Assembly (NCBI GenBank): GCA_030706745.1
Contig: JAUZNX010000004.1
Span: forward strand, 62,001 to 126,000
Direction: 5' to 3'
DNA from: Bacteroidota bacterium
Lineage (GTDB): Bacteria > Bacteroidota > Ignavibacteria > Palsa-1295
DNA: 64,000 nucleotides
The notes below the pieces were generated by a model. The model was not told where the DNA came from. It was given only the letters and a program-made list of their open reading frames with translations, and searched no databases. The translations under genes and the position numbers were made by a program. Of the stretch, positions 1 to 8,901 are shown piece by piece; the first letter of the stretch is position 1; every line of letters begins with the position of its first letter.

Positions 1-509
1 ACGATACATCAGTGACCACTGAACTTCTGCTCGGCGGTGAAGGGATGGGCTTCAAAGTGGCGATGTCGGCGCTGGACCACGGTCGGCTCGGTGTGGCGGC
101 CGGTGCTCTGGGCGTGCATCAGGCGTGCCTCGATGCGTCGCTGGCGTTTGTCCGGTCGCGCAAGCAGTTCGGTCAGCGCATTGGCGATTTCGAGATGGTG
201 CAGTCCACGATCGCAGAGATGAAGGCGTCGCTCGATGCGTCACGGTTGCTCGTCTATCGCGCCGCGTGGTTGAAAGATCAGGGTCAGCCCACAAAGCTCG
301 AAACATCCATCGCGAAGTACTTCGCAACGGAAGCTGCGGCTAAAGCTGCATCGGACGCAGTGCTACTCCACGGTGCACGCGGCTATTCGAACGAGTATCC
401 GGTCGAGCGATATTACCGTGACATCAAAGGACTTCAGATTTACGAGGGGACGTCGTACATTCAGAAGATTGTAATAGCTCGAGAGGTGATCGGCAAGCCA
501 AACGGGTAA
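1..509 (+). CDS. Acyl-CoA dehydrogenase, C-terminal part (cut by left edge)
   Basis: FAD-dependent dehydrogenase that introduces the 2,3-double bond into acyl-CoA substrates. Only about 169 C-terminal residues are visible; the frame is open to the left edge (codons from base 3), so the GTG at 12 is probably not the start. Seen: the family run FKVAMSALDHGR, the signature RKQFGQRIGDFEMVQ, and near the end YEGTSYIQKIVIAREV, which carries the Glu (YEGT) that acts as catalytic base in many family members. The substrate chain length cannot be told from this part. It converges on the membrane-protein gene that ends at 529. Confidence 0.93.
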   Translation, partial: DTSVTTELLLGGEGMGFKVAMSALDHGRLGVAAGALGVHQACLDASLAFVRSRKQFGQRIGDFEMVQSTIAEMKASLDASRLLVYRAAWLKDQGQPTKLETSIAKYFATEAAAKAASDAVLLHGARGYSNEYPVERYYRDIKGLQIYEGTSYIQKIVIAREVIGKPNG

Positions 510-528
510 GGGCGATCTCCAGGTCGTC

Positions 529-2181
529 CTAGTTGGTCTTCGTGTGTCTTCGTGTCCCGAGCAAGAAGACACATAGGGCTACGAAGGCCCCAAGACTGAT
601 CCAGCGTCCTAAAGTCTCCGATGAAGACTCCGTAAGCTGTGTTGTGACTGTGTGATGACCAGCAGGAGCTTTGAGTGTCAAGCGTCCGAGTGAGTCGGGG
701 CTTGTTAGCATACTGCTGCCTTCAATATTCGCTTGCCACAGTGGCCAATACGCCCGATGCAGTGTCAATGTCACGTCATTGGGCGAATCATAGACAATGG
801 TATCATGATAGGCAACATGTGTCGCGTTCAAAATTGTCGCGCCTTTTACAGTCCAGCCAGTATCCTGAGCCATTCGAGCTTTGGCAAGCGAGTCATATGG
901 CGGCGACCAGCGTGTGGCATACTCAGGCGGATCGTCGGGCAAGCGAATTTCGCGCGCTCGAAGATGGATGCCCGAAAGCTGAACGATGATCAGTGGGACC
1001 ATGCACAGCGACCACAACAAAACGACGTATGACGTTGTGCGCCAATGTTCTCGGCGGCTGAGATGATCGGCCCAAACCACCGCCATGAGAACCAACAGCA
1101 CGCTATTTAACCGTGCCGGAAGCTGGATGATGGTAAACGGAAAGACGTGAAGAAAGGGGTAAATCGAAAACGGCGGTATCTGCAGCACAACGACGCCAGC
1201 CAGCAACCAAAACCATGACGAGAAGCGGTCGTCGCTCCTGAATGCGTTGCTTCGTGACCGCACGGTAACGAGCAGTCCCAATCCGCCGAGTAGCATCAGA
1301 AGTCCGTAGGCATTGATCATTACTGCCTGCGAAGTGAAGATGCCAAGAATCGGCGTGCTCTGCATAAACGGAAATGGCATCCAGAGCCGGGCAAGCTGCG
1401 CACTGTGATAATACGTTGCGACCGGCCACAGATAGAAAGCCGCGAGAAGTAAACCGACCGTTGCCGCACTCGTTAACAAACCCGTCTTGAACAATTGACC
1501 TTCCCGATCTACTACTAAGTACGTTCCAAGCATGAGCAGCACGCAAGCGGCAGTCGGAAGATTAGTGATGAACAAGAGAGCAATTGATACGCTCAGCAGC
1601 AGGAAGCCAATCGGACTAAATCGCCGCGTTGCTTTTCGCTCCCGGAGGATCATATCCAATCCCCAAAACGCAAGTGGCACAAACATGAACGCGACATGCT
1701 CGGAGAATGCGGCTCGCACCGTCATATTGAAGAAACGATATGGTGCGAATGCAAATATGACTGATGCGAGGAAGAGCATCGACTGCGGTGCGTTCGCATT
1801 CCGCCATCGCAGATAGAGATACATCGCGAGACCTGAAAGCGCGAGTGTAAGCAGTGTCACAATCTTGATGAGTGTCATCGCGCCCACGGCAGGCAGGAGC
1901 AACCCCACCGCGCTCGAGATCATGTACGCAAGCGGCGGATAGAGATAGAAGGATGGCGCGCCGAAACCATGGTATGAGTTTGGAAGCCACCTTGGATAGA
2001 GCATACCCGCCTGCCACAGGTGCCGCCACTCGCTCACCCAAAACAGATGCGATGGGCTGTCGTAGCCATCGAACGGCATGGCAATGAACGCGCCGATTTG
2101 TGCCACGGCCACGAGGATGAGTGCGGCGATGGCGATCCGATCAAGTTTACTTAGGGAGGCGGGCGGAAGCGCGCGATTCAA
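529..2181 (-). CDS. PTPS-related multispanning membrane protein (copy 1)
   Basis: Integral membrane protein of about 550 residues with roughly ten hydrophobic segments, resembling the '6-pyruvoyl-tetrahydropterin synthase-related' membrane family (GT-C-like architecture). The N-terminal motif is family-like: GYDSPSHLFWVSEW, then LYPRW, GFGAPSFYLYPPLAY. A C-terminal soluble part (HRAYWPLWQ, then a short beta-rich end) resembles that of YfhO-like proteins. No ATG precedes the first membrane segment. I place the start at the TTG at 2181, which overlaps the stop of the upstream paralogue (TTGA junction); a longer reading from TTG at 2226 is possible. The substrate is unknown; a role in cell-surface glycan assembly is inference only. 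Confidence 0.75.
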   Translation of the reverse strand: MNRALPPASLSKLDRIAIAALILVAVAQIGAFIAMPFDGYDSPSHLFWVSEWRHLWQAGMLYPRWLPNSYHGFGAPSFYLYPPLAYMISSAVGLLLPAVGAMTLIKIVTLLTLALSGLAMYLYLRWRNANAPQSMLFLASVIFAFAPYRFFNMTVRAAFSEHVAFMFVPLAFWGLDMILRERKATRRFSPIGFLLLSVSIALLFITNLPTAACVLLMLGTYLVVDREGQLFKTGLLTSAATVGLLLAAFYLWPVATYYHSAQLARLWMPFPFMQSTPILGIFTSQAVMINAYGLLMLLGGLGLLVTVRSRSNAFRSDDRFSSWFWLLAGVVVLQIPPFSIYPFLHVFPFTIIQLPARLNSVLLVLMAVVWADHLSRREHWRTTSYVVLLWSLCMVPLIIVQLSGIHLRAREIRLPDDPPEYATRWSPPYDSLAKARMAQDTGWTVKGATILNATHVAYHDTIVYDSPNDVTLTLHRAYWPLWQANIEGSSMLTSPDSLGRLTLKAPAGHHTVTTQLTESSSETLGRWISLGAFVALCVFLLGTRRHTKTN

Positions 2182-3866
2182 CCGAGTGTTCCCTTTCTTC
2201 GAAATCCTACCCAAAAGATGGCACAAAGCGCCGCGCCGCTGGTCAGCCAGCCGGCCTGTTCAGCAGAGGACGTTGTGAGTTGGAGCGTTACGCGGTGGCG
2301 GCCTGGACCGATGGTAATCGTGAGCCGTCCTATGGTATCATACGATGTTCTGATGGATTCACCGTCTGAACTCACTTGCCATTGGGGCCAATAATTGCGA
2401 TGAAAGCTCACCTCATGCTGCTGCTGGAAGTTCAATACAAGGGAATCCGCATAGGCTGCCGTTCCCAACAACTGAACGGATTCATGCGAGTTGAGACCGA
2501 CGACAGAGACTTCGGGTAGCGTCCGAAAAGGTGCTAGCTCTTTATCCGTTGTTGTGTCTTGCGGTAATGCCCACTTTGGGACCATATATTCCCAAGTGCT
2601 GTCAGATGCAGCTGGATTATGGTGGTTGATTGAGAGTCCTGCAGCACGAGTCCCCATAACCAGAAAGAGCATGCACACCCAGGCGAGCGTAATCAGAGAA
2701 GCCGATCGAGAGGCATGGTATTGAAGATCCCTGGCCAGCAAAATGCTCACGACAGGCAGCAACAACATATCGAATCGCCATGGGAATTGCACGAGTACCG
2801 CCGGAGGAAAATACTCGAACATGAGACCACTGAGATAGGGACTTTGCACGAACAGTACAGCATAGATTGTCCACCGCCACGCGCGATTCGTCGCTTGGTC
2901 TGCAGCAGACCCACTCGAACGCGCAACAAGCAGCGCAGGCAACATCAGCAATGCCCCGACGATCGTAACCACTCCGAACAGATTGATAGTAATGTTCTTT
3001 AGAGAGAAAATGTCAAGCAGTGGAGTATTCGACTGCCCGAAGCGGTACGAGACCTGTTGAAACAACTCGTGTCGAATCGCACCCCCGAACAGAAGGGCCG
3101 GAAGCAGTGAGAATGCAGCAAGGCAAATGCCTAATCCCGCCGCCCCAAAGACAATCCAGATTAGCGAGCGACGCTCTCGCCGGTATTGAGCGACGGCATA
3201 GACTGCAAGCCCAACCAGACCGACGGTGCTCGCAGGAATGTTGGTAATCAGAAGTCCGAAACACCCCAGCGCAATAGTAAGGATGCTCCAGCGGTCTTTC
3301 TTGGCATCGATAAGAAGTCGATCAACTCCGAACAAAATAAGCGGAAGAAAAATAAAGGCGGTGTGTTCCGCTATGGCCCCGCGAACCTGTGTGTCGAGAT
3401 ACCGATAGGGTGCAAATCCATATAGCAGAGCCGCGATCCAGCTTCTCCATCCACTGATCTTCCGTGATCGCAGATAGAACAAGAATGAGCCCATTGAGCA
3501 TAGCGTCGCGAGGACCGTTACGACGCGAAAAACTGCATCCGCAGAAAATGAAGGAAGCACCGCGTATACAAGACTTGCGATGACATAAACGAGTGGTGGA
3601 TAAAAGTAGAATGCCGGCGACCCAAAACCATGGAGAGCCGAAGACAGCCAACGAGGATAGAGGATTCCTTGTTGCCACATCCGGTGCCACTCCTGAATAC
3701 GGAATATGTGGTTCGAAGCATCACCAGCCGGAGCGGCAAACAACATCACAACAGTCTGCATGATCGCCATCACCAGAAGTGACGAGGTGGCGAGCTTTTC
3801 GATGAGACTGAGTCCATCCCAGAAGGAGCGAATCGGACTGAATGGCGGAGGATCGTTGGGAGTCAT
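2178..3866 (-). CDS. PTPS-related multispanning membrane protein (copy 2)
   Basis: Paralogue of the downstream gene, 562 residues, same layout: a cytosolic N-terminus, a first membrane segment, then DASNHIFRIQEWHRMWQQG, LYPRW, GFGSPAFYFYPPLVY, many hydrophobic helices, and a C-terminal beta-rich tail with HRNYWPQWQ. ATG start at 3866, 18 bases after the stop of the E1 gene, so the three minus-strand genes are probably one transcript. The pair looks like a tandem duplication. Biochemical function is unknown; the fold family resembles GT-C glycosyltransferases. Confidence 0.8.
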   Translation of the reverse strand: MTPNDPPPFSPIRSFWDGLSLIEKLATSSLLVMAIMQTVVMLFAAPAGDASNHIFRIQEWHRMWQQGILYPRWLSSALHGFGSPAFYFYPPLVYVIASLVYAVLPSFSADAVFRVVTVLATLCSMGSFLFYLRSRKISGWRSWIAALLYGFAPYRYLDTQVRGAIAEHTAFIFLPLILFGVDRLLIDAKKDRWSILTIALGCFGLLITNIPASTVGLVGLAVYAVAQYRRERRSLIWIVFGAAGLGICLAAFSLLPALLFGGAIRHELFQQVSYRFGQSNTPLLDIFSLKNITINLFGVVTIVGALLMLPALLVARSSGSAADQATNRAWRWTIYAVLFVQSPYLSGLMFEYFPPAVLVQFPWRFDMLLLPVVSILLARDLQYHASRSASLITLAWVCMLFLVMGTRAAGLSINHHNPAASDSTWEYMVPKWALPQDTTTDKELAPFRTLPEVSVVGLNSHESVQLLGTAAYADSLVLNFQQQHEVSFHRNYWPQWQVSSDGESIRTSYDTIGRLTITIGPGRHRVTLQLTTSSAEQAGWLTSGAALCAIFWVGFRRKGTLG

Positions 3867-3884
3867 GGGACGCTGATGGTATGC

Positions 3885-5978
3885 TCAGAACGCCAGCAGT
3901 CGTTCGAGTGCAGCGCGAATATGCGAGGCTTGTGGAACAGAAGCTTCCATCAGCGTCGTGTTGTATGGCACCGGATGGTCCGGCGTGGCAAGCCGTTCGA
4001 TCGGCGCGTCGAGATGCCGGAAGGCCTCTTGCGAAATAAAGCTTGCAATCTCGGCGCCAAAGCCACAGGTCCAGTTATCTTCATGGAGCACCAGTACGCG
4101 ATTCGTTTTACGGACCGATGCGAGTACAGCATCTTTATCCCACGGGACGATTGTGCGAAGATCGAGTATTTCGACATCGAGTCCTTCGGCCGCGTGCGCG
4201 GCACGATCGACCATCGCGCCCCATGTCACGATCGTAGCGGCGTGGCCCTCGTTGTGAATGCGCGCCTTGCCAAAAGGAAGGACGAAATCATCGCCGGGGT
4301 AGTTCGTCCGTGCGTGGGAGGTATCCAGCAGCGCACGGTGCTCGAAGAAGAACGTTGGGTCATCGCCTCGCAATGCCGAGCGAAGTAGTCCAACCGCGTC
4401 TTCTGTGTTCGAGGGATATGCAATGCGCCAGCCGATGGTGTGCGCGAAGAATGCCTCACCGGAGACCGAATGCCACGGATCGCCGGTCTTCTTGCCAAAC
4501 CCAACGGGGATGCGCACGACCATCGGTGCGGAAAATTTCGAGAGCGTCCGCCAGCGCATGGTGCCGCAATCGTTGATCTGTTCGGTGGCAGGATCGGCAT
4601 ACTTGCGAAATTGAATTTCCGGCACTGGCTTGAGACCCGCAATGGCCATTCCGACCGAGCGGCCAATAATGCCTTCTTCGTTAAGCGATGTATCGAAGAC
4701 GCGGTCCGTGCCATAGCGGATCTGCAAATCGACCGTTGCACCATGCACGCCGCCCTTCGCGCCGACATCTTCGCCAAAAATCAGCAGCTTCGGATTCTTC
4801 TCAAGCTCCACCTCCAGGACCTTGCGAACGGCGTCCTGCAAATTCATTCTTGGACCAGCAACTTTGGTCTCATCAGTGTTTTGCGGCTCGTGCGAAAACA
4901 CATGACGTCCCACAATCGCCGCATCCGGCGCGGGTGCGGCCAACGCGCGATCGGCGGCAGCGCGGACTTCATGCTCGACTTCCTGCACGAGTTTATCCCA
5001 TGCGCTCTTGGAGTGCAACTTCGAATAGAACGATTCGAGCTTCGGTAATGGGTCGTGCGATTCTTCGATGGCGCGAAGCTCCTGCGATTTATAGCTCTGC
5101 GTATCAACGAATGAATGCCCCGAAAGCCGCGGTACTTCAACGCGAATCAGCGCAGGTCCCTGCCAGGCGCGAACATAGTCGACGGCCTCGCGAATGTGCT
5201 TCTCAGCTTCTTCGGGCTCATATCCACGGCACTCGAAAAGCTGCAAGTTTGAAAACGCGGCAAGATTGCGCGCGATGTTGCGCCCGGGCGTCTGGTAATC
5301 GCTCGTGACTGAAATGCCATAGCCGTTATCCTCGATGAAGAAGAGCATCGGCAATCCGAGTGTGGTCGCAATGTTCAGTGCCGCCCAAAAGCCGTTCGTT
5401 GCGGTCGAGCCATCGCCGCCGAGCGAGACGGTCATTGCGCGGTCGTAGCTCACGTCTCTTAACGTCTTCGCATAGTAGAAAATCGATTGCGCCCATCCCG
5501 CGCCGGGCGAGTATTGCGCGCCGACATCGCCGGAGGCCGGCAGCACCGTGCAGCGCTCGCGCGCGCGGAGCAGATGCACGACGCCAATGTCGCGGCCATC
5601 GGTCATCCCACCCGAACGTGCGAGCGAGCCGCGAAACGCTTCTTCAGCTGTGAGCCCTTGTCCCAGCACGAACGGCCGCGAACGATAATAGACGGTTGCG
5701 CCGTCATGCGGGTGCGTAATGTGCTCGGAGAGAATCGCCTGCGCCAGATCATGACCGCGAGCCGAAAACTGGTAGGTGACGAGCCCCTTCGGGGTCATCT
5801 CCTGCTCTTCGATGCGGTCGATCGCGCGTGACCGAAGTACCGTCCGGGCCACGCGGGTCCAGAATTCCATATTCGGAGTTTTCTCAGCGCTTACTGAGTG
5901 CGTACGATTCGGATCAACCCTGCTCTGCAAGCTTGCGAGAGGTTGGATGACATTGCGGACGACAGGATGCTTAGGCAT
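3885..5978 (-). CDS. 2-oxoacid dehydrogenase E1, fused alpha and beta subunits
   Basis: Thiamine-diphosphate-dependent E1 component of a pyruvate or branched-chain 2-oxoacid dehydrogenase complex, 697 residues. The alpha half (about 35-370) carries the ThDP motif as GGDGSTATNGFWAALN followed by EDNGYGIS. The beta half (about 375-697) has FGEDVGAKGGVHGAT, DTSLNEEGIIGRSVGMAI, PEIQFRKYADPATEQI and a transketolase-type C-terminal domain (ILDLRTIVPWD, VLHEDNWTCGFGAEI). The two chains, separate genes in most bacteria, are one polypeptide here. E2 and E3 are not in the window. The fused form is most like proteins annotated as 2-oxoisovalerate dehydrogenase, but substrate cannot be assigned from sequence alone. 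Confidence 0.9.
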   Translation of the reverse strand: MPKHPVVRNVIQPLASLQSRVDPNRTHSVSAEKTPNMEFWTRVARTVLRSRAIDRIEEQEMTPKGLVTYQFSARGHDLAQAILSEHITHPHDGATVYYRSRPFVLGQGLTAEEAFRGSLARSGGMTDGRDIGVVHLLRARERCTVLPASGDVGAQYSPGAGWAQSIFYYAKTLRDVSYDRAMTVSLGGDGSTATNGFWAALNIATTLGLPMLFFIEDNGYGISVTSDYQTPGRNIARNLAAFSNLQLFECRGYEPEEAEKHIREAVDYVRAWQGPALIRVEVPRLSGHSFVDTQSYKSQELRAIEESHDPLPKLESFYSKLHSKSAWDKLVQEVEHEVRAAADRALAAPAPDAAIVGRHVFSHEPQNTDETKVAGPRMNLQDAVRKVLEVELEKNPKLLIFGEDVGAKGGVHGATVDLQIRYGTDRVFDTSLNEEGIIGRSVGMAIAGLKPVPEIQFRKYADPATEQINDCGTMRWRTLSKFSAPMVVRIPVGFGKKTGDPWHSVSGEAFFAHTIGWRIAYPSNTEDAVGLLRSALRGDDPTFFFEHRALLDTSHARTNYPGDDFVLPFGKARIHNEGHAATIVTWGAMVDRAAHAAEGLDVEILDLRTIVPWDKDAVLASVRKTNRVLVLHEDNWTCGFGAEIASFISQEAFRHLDAPIERLATPDHPVPYNTTLMEASVPQASHIRAALERLLAF

Positions 5979-6209
5979 GGAAAGTCAGGCGAAAACGATT
6001 AGTCCAGCGCTCTCGCGCTGGTGGCACAAACAGCGCATACGGATGGGATAATTTCCTGGGCAAAATTTTCTGACAATGACCATTCCAAATGTTGTACTTT
6101 TGCAGCGGTGAGCGTGCTGCGGTGAGCGCTTGTTGCAGGTGAGCACTTCCAGCGGCGAGCCCGAGGAAAGCCTTCGCGCTTTGGCACCCTCAAGAAACAT
6201 ATTAATCCT

Positions 6210-7418
6210 ATGAGACCGCTTCTTTTATTCATTCTACTCCTCTTCCTTACTCCAACTGTTCAGGCGCAAGTCTGGCAGCAGGTGTTCGGCCCGCGTGGTG
6301 GGTCGGTCCGGGCGCTTGCGGCGGATGCAGGGCACATTTATGCCGGCACGGACAGCGGCGTGTTTGTTTCGGGCAACGGTGGCACGACGTGGGATCACGA
6401 CACCATCGGTCTCTCGACGCTCGCGGTGTATTCGCTCGCAGTGACGCAATCGGGCGCCGTGCTGGCTGGCACGAATGGGGGCGGAGTGTTTCGGTCGAGC
6501 GATCACGGCGCGCACTGGGCTAGCTCGAGCACGGGACTTTTCAGCGCAAAGAAAATTCTCTCGCTTGCCGTCGATCGCCACGGCAATGTGTTCGCTGGCG
6601 ATTCGGTGCAAGGTGTTTTTCTTTCCACAGACGATGGCCAGAGCTGGAATTCACGTAGCGCTCAGATGCCAGACTCGACCACATGGTCGCTCATGGTGAC
6701 TCCAAGTGGAATGCTCTATGCCGGAACGACGGGCTACATTTTGTTCTCGACCGATCTTGGCGACACTTGGACCCCATTCTCAACGCCGTACGGTAAGATC
6801 TATGGCTTGATGTCGGATTCGAGCAACGGCGTGTATGCCGGATCGGATCAAAACATCATCTATGAGACATACGCCGGTAGTTCGTCGTGGCGGTTCGCTC
6901 AGCCCACCGGCATCGGACTTATCTATCGTGGCATGGCGACGGATGGTCAAGCCCTCTATGCCGCCTCCACCGGCTATGGGCAAGGACTCGGTGTTTTCAA
7001 ATCGTCTAATGGCATACAATGGGACCAGATTGGACCAGGCACCGATCCCTCGATTTACTCGCTGGTTGCTACGCCATACGGCGATATCCTTGCGGGATCG
7101 ATGCACGGCTATATCTTTATGCTTTCCGGGCCGCCGCGATCTGTTTCGAAGTCTGGTTCGAATGGTCTCAGTGTGTCAGCCTATCCAAATCCATTTGCCT
7201 CGAACATACGGGTTCATCTCACGATGTCTGCAAGTCGTGTTCTGAGTCTCGCACTATATAATCAGATGGGTGAACGCGTCGCGTCATTGTATGATGGCTG
7301 GTGTCCGTCCGGCGAGCGGACAGTAGAGTGGACCCGCTCGATACCGCCGGGCAGCTATTTTCTCGTGATGCAGAGTGATTCAACGCGGACTGTTATACCA
7401 ATGGAATGTGCCAAATAA
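6210..7418 (+). CDS. Secreted BNR/propeller protein with T9SS-type C-terminal domain
   Basis: 402 residues. A signal peptide (about 1-20, cleavage near VQAQ) is followed by repeated propeller blades with Asp-box-like words (SSDHGAHW, STDDGQSW, STDLGDTW, SSNGIQW). The last ~85 residues form a domain starting SAYPNPFASNIRV and containing LALYNQMGERV and PPGSYFLVM, typical of type IX sorting domains of Bacteroidota. The protein is probably exported and carried through the outer membrane; its ligand is unknown. It is divergent from the E1 gene (231-base gap) and lies upstream of the phosphate island, with no evident functional link. Confidence 0.8.
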   Translation: MRPLLLFILLLFLTPTVQAQVWQQVFGPRGGSVRALAADAGHIYAGTDSGVFVSGNGGTTWDHDTIGLSTLAVYSLAVTQSGAVLAGTNGGGVFRSSDHGAHWASSSTGLFSAKKILSLAVDRHGNVFAGDSVQGVFLSTDDGQSWNSRSAQMPDSTTWSLMVTPSGMLYAGTTGYILFSTDLGDTWTPFSTPYGKIYGLMSDSSNGVYAGSDQNIIYETYAGSSSWRFAQPTGIGLIYRGMATDGQALYAASTGYGQGLGVFKSSNGIQWDQIGPGTDPSIYSLVATPYGDILAGSMHGYIFMLSGPPRSVSKSGSNGLSVSAYPNPFASNIRVHLTMSASRVLSLALYNQMGERVASLYDGWCPSGERTVEWTRSIPPGSYFLVMQSDSTRTVIPMECAK

Positions 7419-7453
7419 GGCAGAGATCGTGAAGTAATATTGCGGTGCTCAAG

Positions 7454-7471
7454 TGATAACTGTATGATAAC
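7454..7471 (+). promoter_or_regulatory. Candidate Pho box upstream of pstS
   Basis: Two exact direct repeats TGATAAC with an 11-base period (TGATAAC, 4 bases, TGATAAC). PhoB/PhoP-type response regulators bind tandem half sites at this spacing. The same half site at the same period recurs upstream of pstC. The regulator assignment is inference. Confidence 0.5.
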
Positions 7472-7612
7472 TGCGTTTGAGAAACCGCAGAGCCCCTCTT
7501 GCACCTATCACACCCGCGAACTATAAGGTGCGTTCGCTGATCTGTTAATTCACGGCTCCGCCGAAGTTCGCTTTTTTAGGCAGCTTCCCCAAATCACGAT
7601 AACCATACCCCT

Positions 7613-8623
7613 ATGATCTCAAAGATTTTGTCGCGTGCCGCTTTGCTCGCGATTGGAATAATCATTCTAAGCAGTCAAACGGTTGCGCTTCGGGCACAGG
7701 CGCTCAACGGTGCTGGCTCGTCCTTCATCTATCCCGCAATGACCAAGTGGGTCGATGAATACAAGAAGACGACTGGAACGAGTGTGAACTACCAATCGGT
7801 CGGTTCCGGCGCTGGTATCAACAACCTGATTGACGGCACGATCGACTTTGCCGGCAGCGATGCTCCGATGAATGCGGACGAGAAGGGCCGCGCAAAAGGG
7901 CCGGTCATTCATTTGCCGGCTGTGATCGGCGCCGTCTGCGTTTCGTACAATGTCGAAGGCGTGCAGAGCGGACTGGCTCTCACCGGCGATGATATTGCCG
8001 ATATCTTCATAGGTAAGATTAAATACTGGGACGATCCGCGACTCACGAAGAACAATCATGGGCTGAGACTCCCGCATGAGGCGATCTTCGCAGTCCACCG
8101 TTCGGATGGATCGGGTACGAACGCCATCTTCACGAGCTACCTTTCGAAGGTCAGCCCGGAATGGAAATCCAAGATTGGCGAAGGCAAGACCGTAACCTGG
8201 CCGGAAGCGAGCCTCGGCGGCAAGGGTAACGCCGGCGTGGCTGCGATCCTGAAGCAACATGCGAATTCGATCGGATACGTCGAACTCGCGTATGCAGTCG
8301 AGAACAAGATTCCGTATGCGCGGATCATGGGCCGCAACGGCCAGTGGATCTATCCGACGGTTGGCACAGCTAACCAGGCTGCAGCAGCCTCTAAGATTCC
8401 GGAGGATCTGTGCACGATGATCACGGATGCAAGCGCAGGCTACCCGATCACCGGTATTAGCTGGCTCATCGTCTATAAGACTTCGCACCAGCCGGCGGAA
8501 CTCAAGAAGTTTCTGAAGTGGACCTTGACCAAGGGCCAGGCGTACACCAATAGTCTCTACTATGCGGCCATTCCGGAAAGCATGGTCAAGAAGGAAATCA
8601 AGTTAATTGATTCGATCCAATAA
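7613..8623 (+). CDS. pstS: Phosphate ABC transporter substrate-binding protein PstS
   Basis: 336 residues. It binds phosphate in the periplasm and delivers it to PstCA. Signal peptide at about 1-29 (no lipobox Cys seen). Family motifs: LNGAGSSFIYPAMTKW near the mature N-terminus, YQSVGSGAGINNLIDGTIDF, GSDAPM, HRSDGSGTNAIFTSYLS (phosphate-contacting region), WPEASLGGKGNAGV and a C-terminal ALT-type helix. Followed by a strong hairpin (8648-8680) and then pstC. It is closely related to the second PstS at 12339, which is instead a lipoprotein. Confidence 0.95.
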   Translation: MISKILSRAALLAIGIIILSSQTVALRAQALNGAGSSFIYPAMTKWVDEYKKTTGTSVNYQSVGSGAGINNLIDGTIDFAGSDAPMNADEKGRAKGPVIHLPAVIGAVCVSYNVEGVQSGLALTGDDIADIFIGKIKYWDDPRLTKNNHGLRLPHEAIFAVHRSDGSGTNAIFTSYLSKVSPEWKSKIGEGKTVTWPEASLGGKGNAGVAAILKQHANSIGYVELAYAVENKIPYARIMGRNGQWIYPTVGTANQAAAASKIPEDLCTMITDASAGYPITGISWLIVYKTSHQPAELKKFLKWTLTKGQAYTNSLYYAAIPESMVKKEIKLIDSIQ

Positions 8624-8647
8624 GCCTTAGTGGATGCATGAGATCGG

Positions 8648-8680
8648 AGCGGAGGTCGGGTCGTTTGTCTGACCTCCGCT
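8648..8680 (+). terminator. Hairpin after pstS (terminator or processing site)
   Basis: A perfect 10-bp stem (AGCGGAGGTC with GACCTCCGCT) around a 13-base loop, 25 bases after the pstS stop. The tail is not T-rich, so it may attenuate or protect the pstS message rather than terminate fully, as is common where the binding protein is needed in excess. Confidence 0.55.
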
Positions 8681-8848
8681 TCAGATCCGATCCGGCAATT
8701 GTTCGATGGTTGGCTCGCCGCCGGCGATCATGAAATTGTCGCCAAGGATCTGCAAATGCCGGCCGCAACGTATTTCTTGTGTATTTCAAGCCACTCTGGA
8801 ACGCAAATGATCCCCATATCACGATTGCACTGAAAAGGCCTTCCGAAA

Positions 8849-8866
8849 TGATAATGATTTGATAAC
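8849..8866 (+). promoter_or_regulatory. Candidate Pho box upstream of pstC
   Basis: TGATAAT, 4 bases, TGATAAC: the same half site and 11-base period as at 7454, starting 53 bases upstream of the pstC start. It suggests pstCA has its own phosphate-responsive promoter in the 279-base gap after pstS. Confidence 0.45.
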
Positions 8867-8901
8867 GGAGTTTTCGAAACGGGCGCTGGTACCGGGTAGT
8901 T

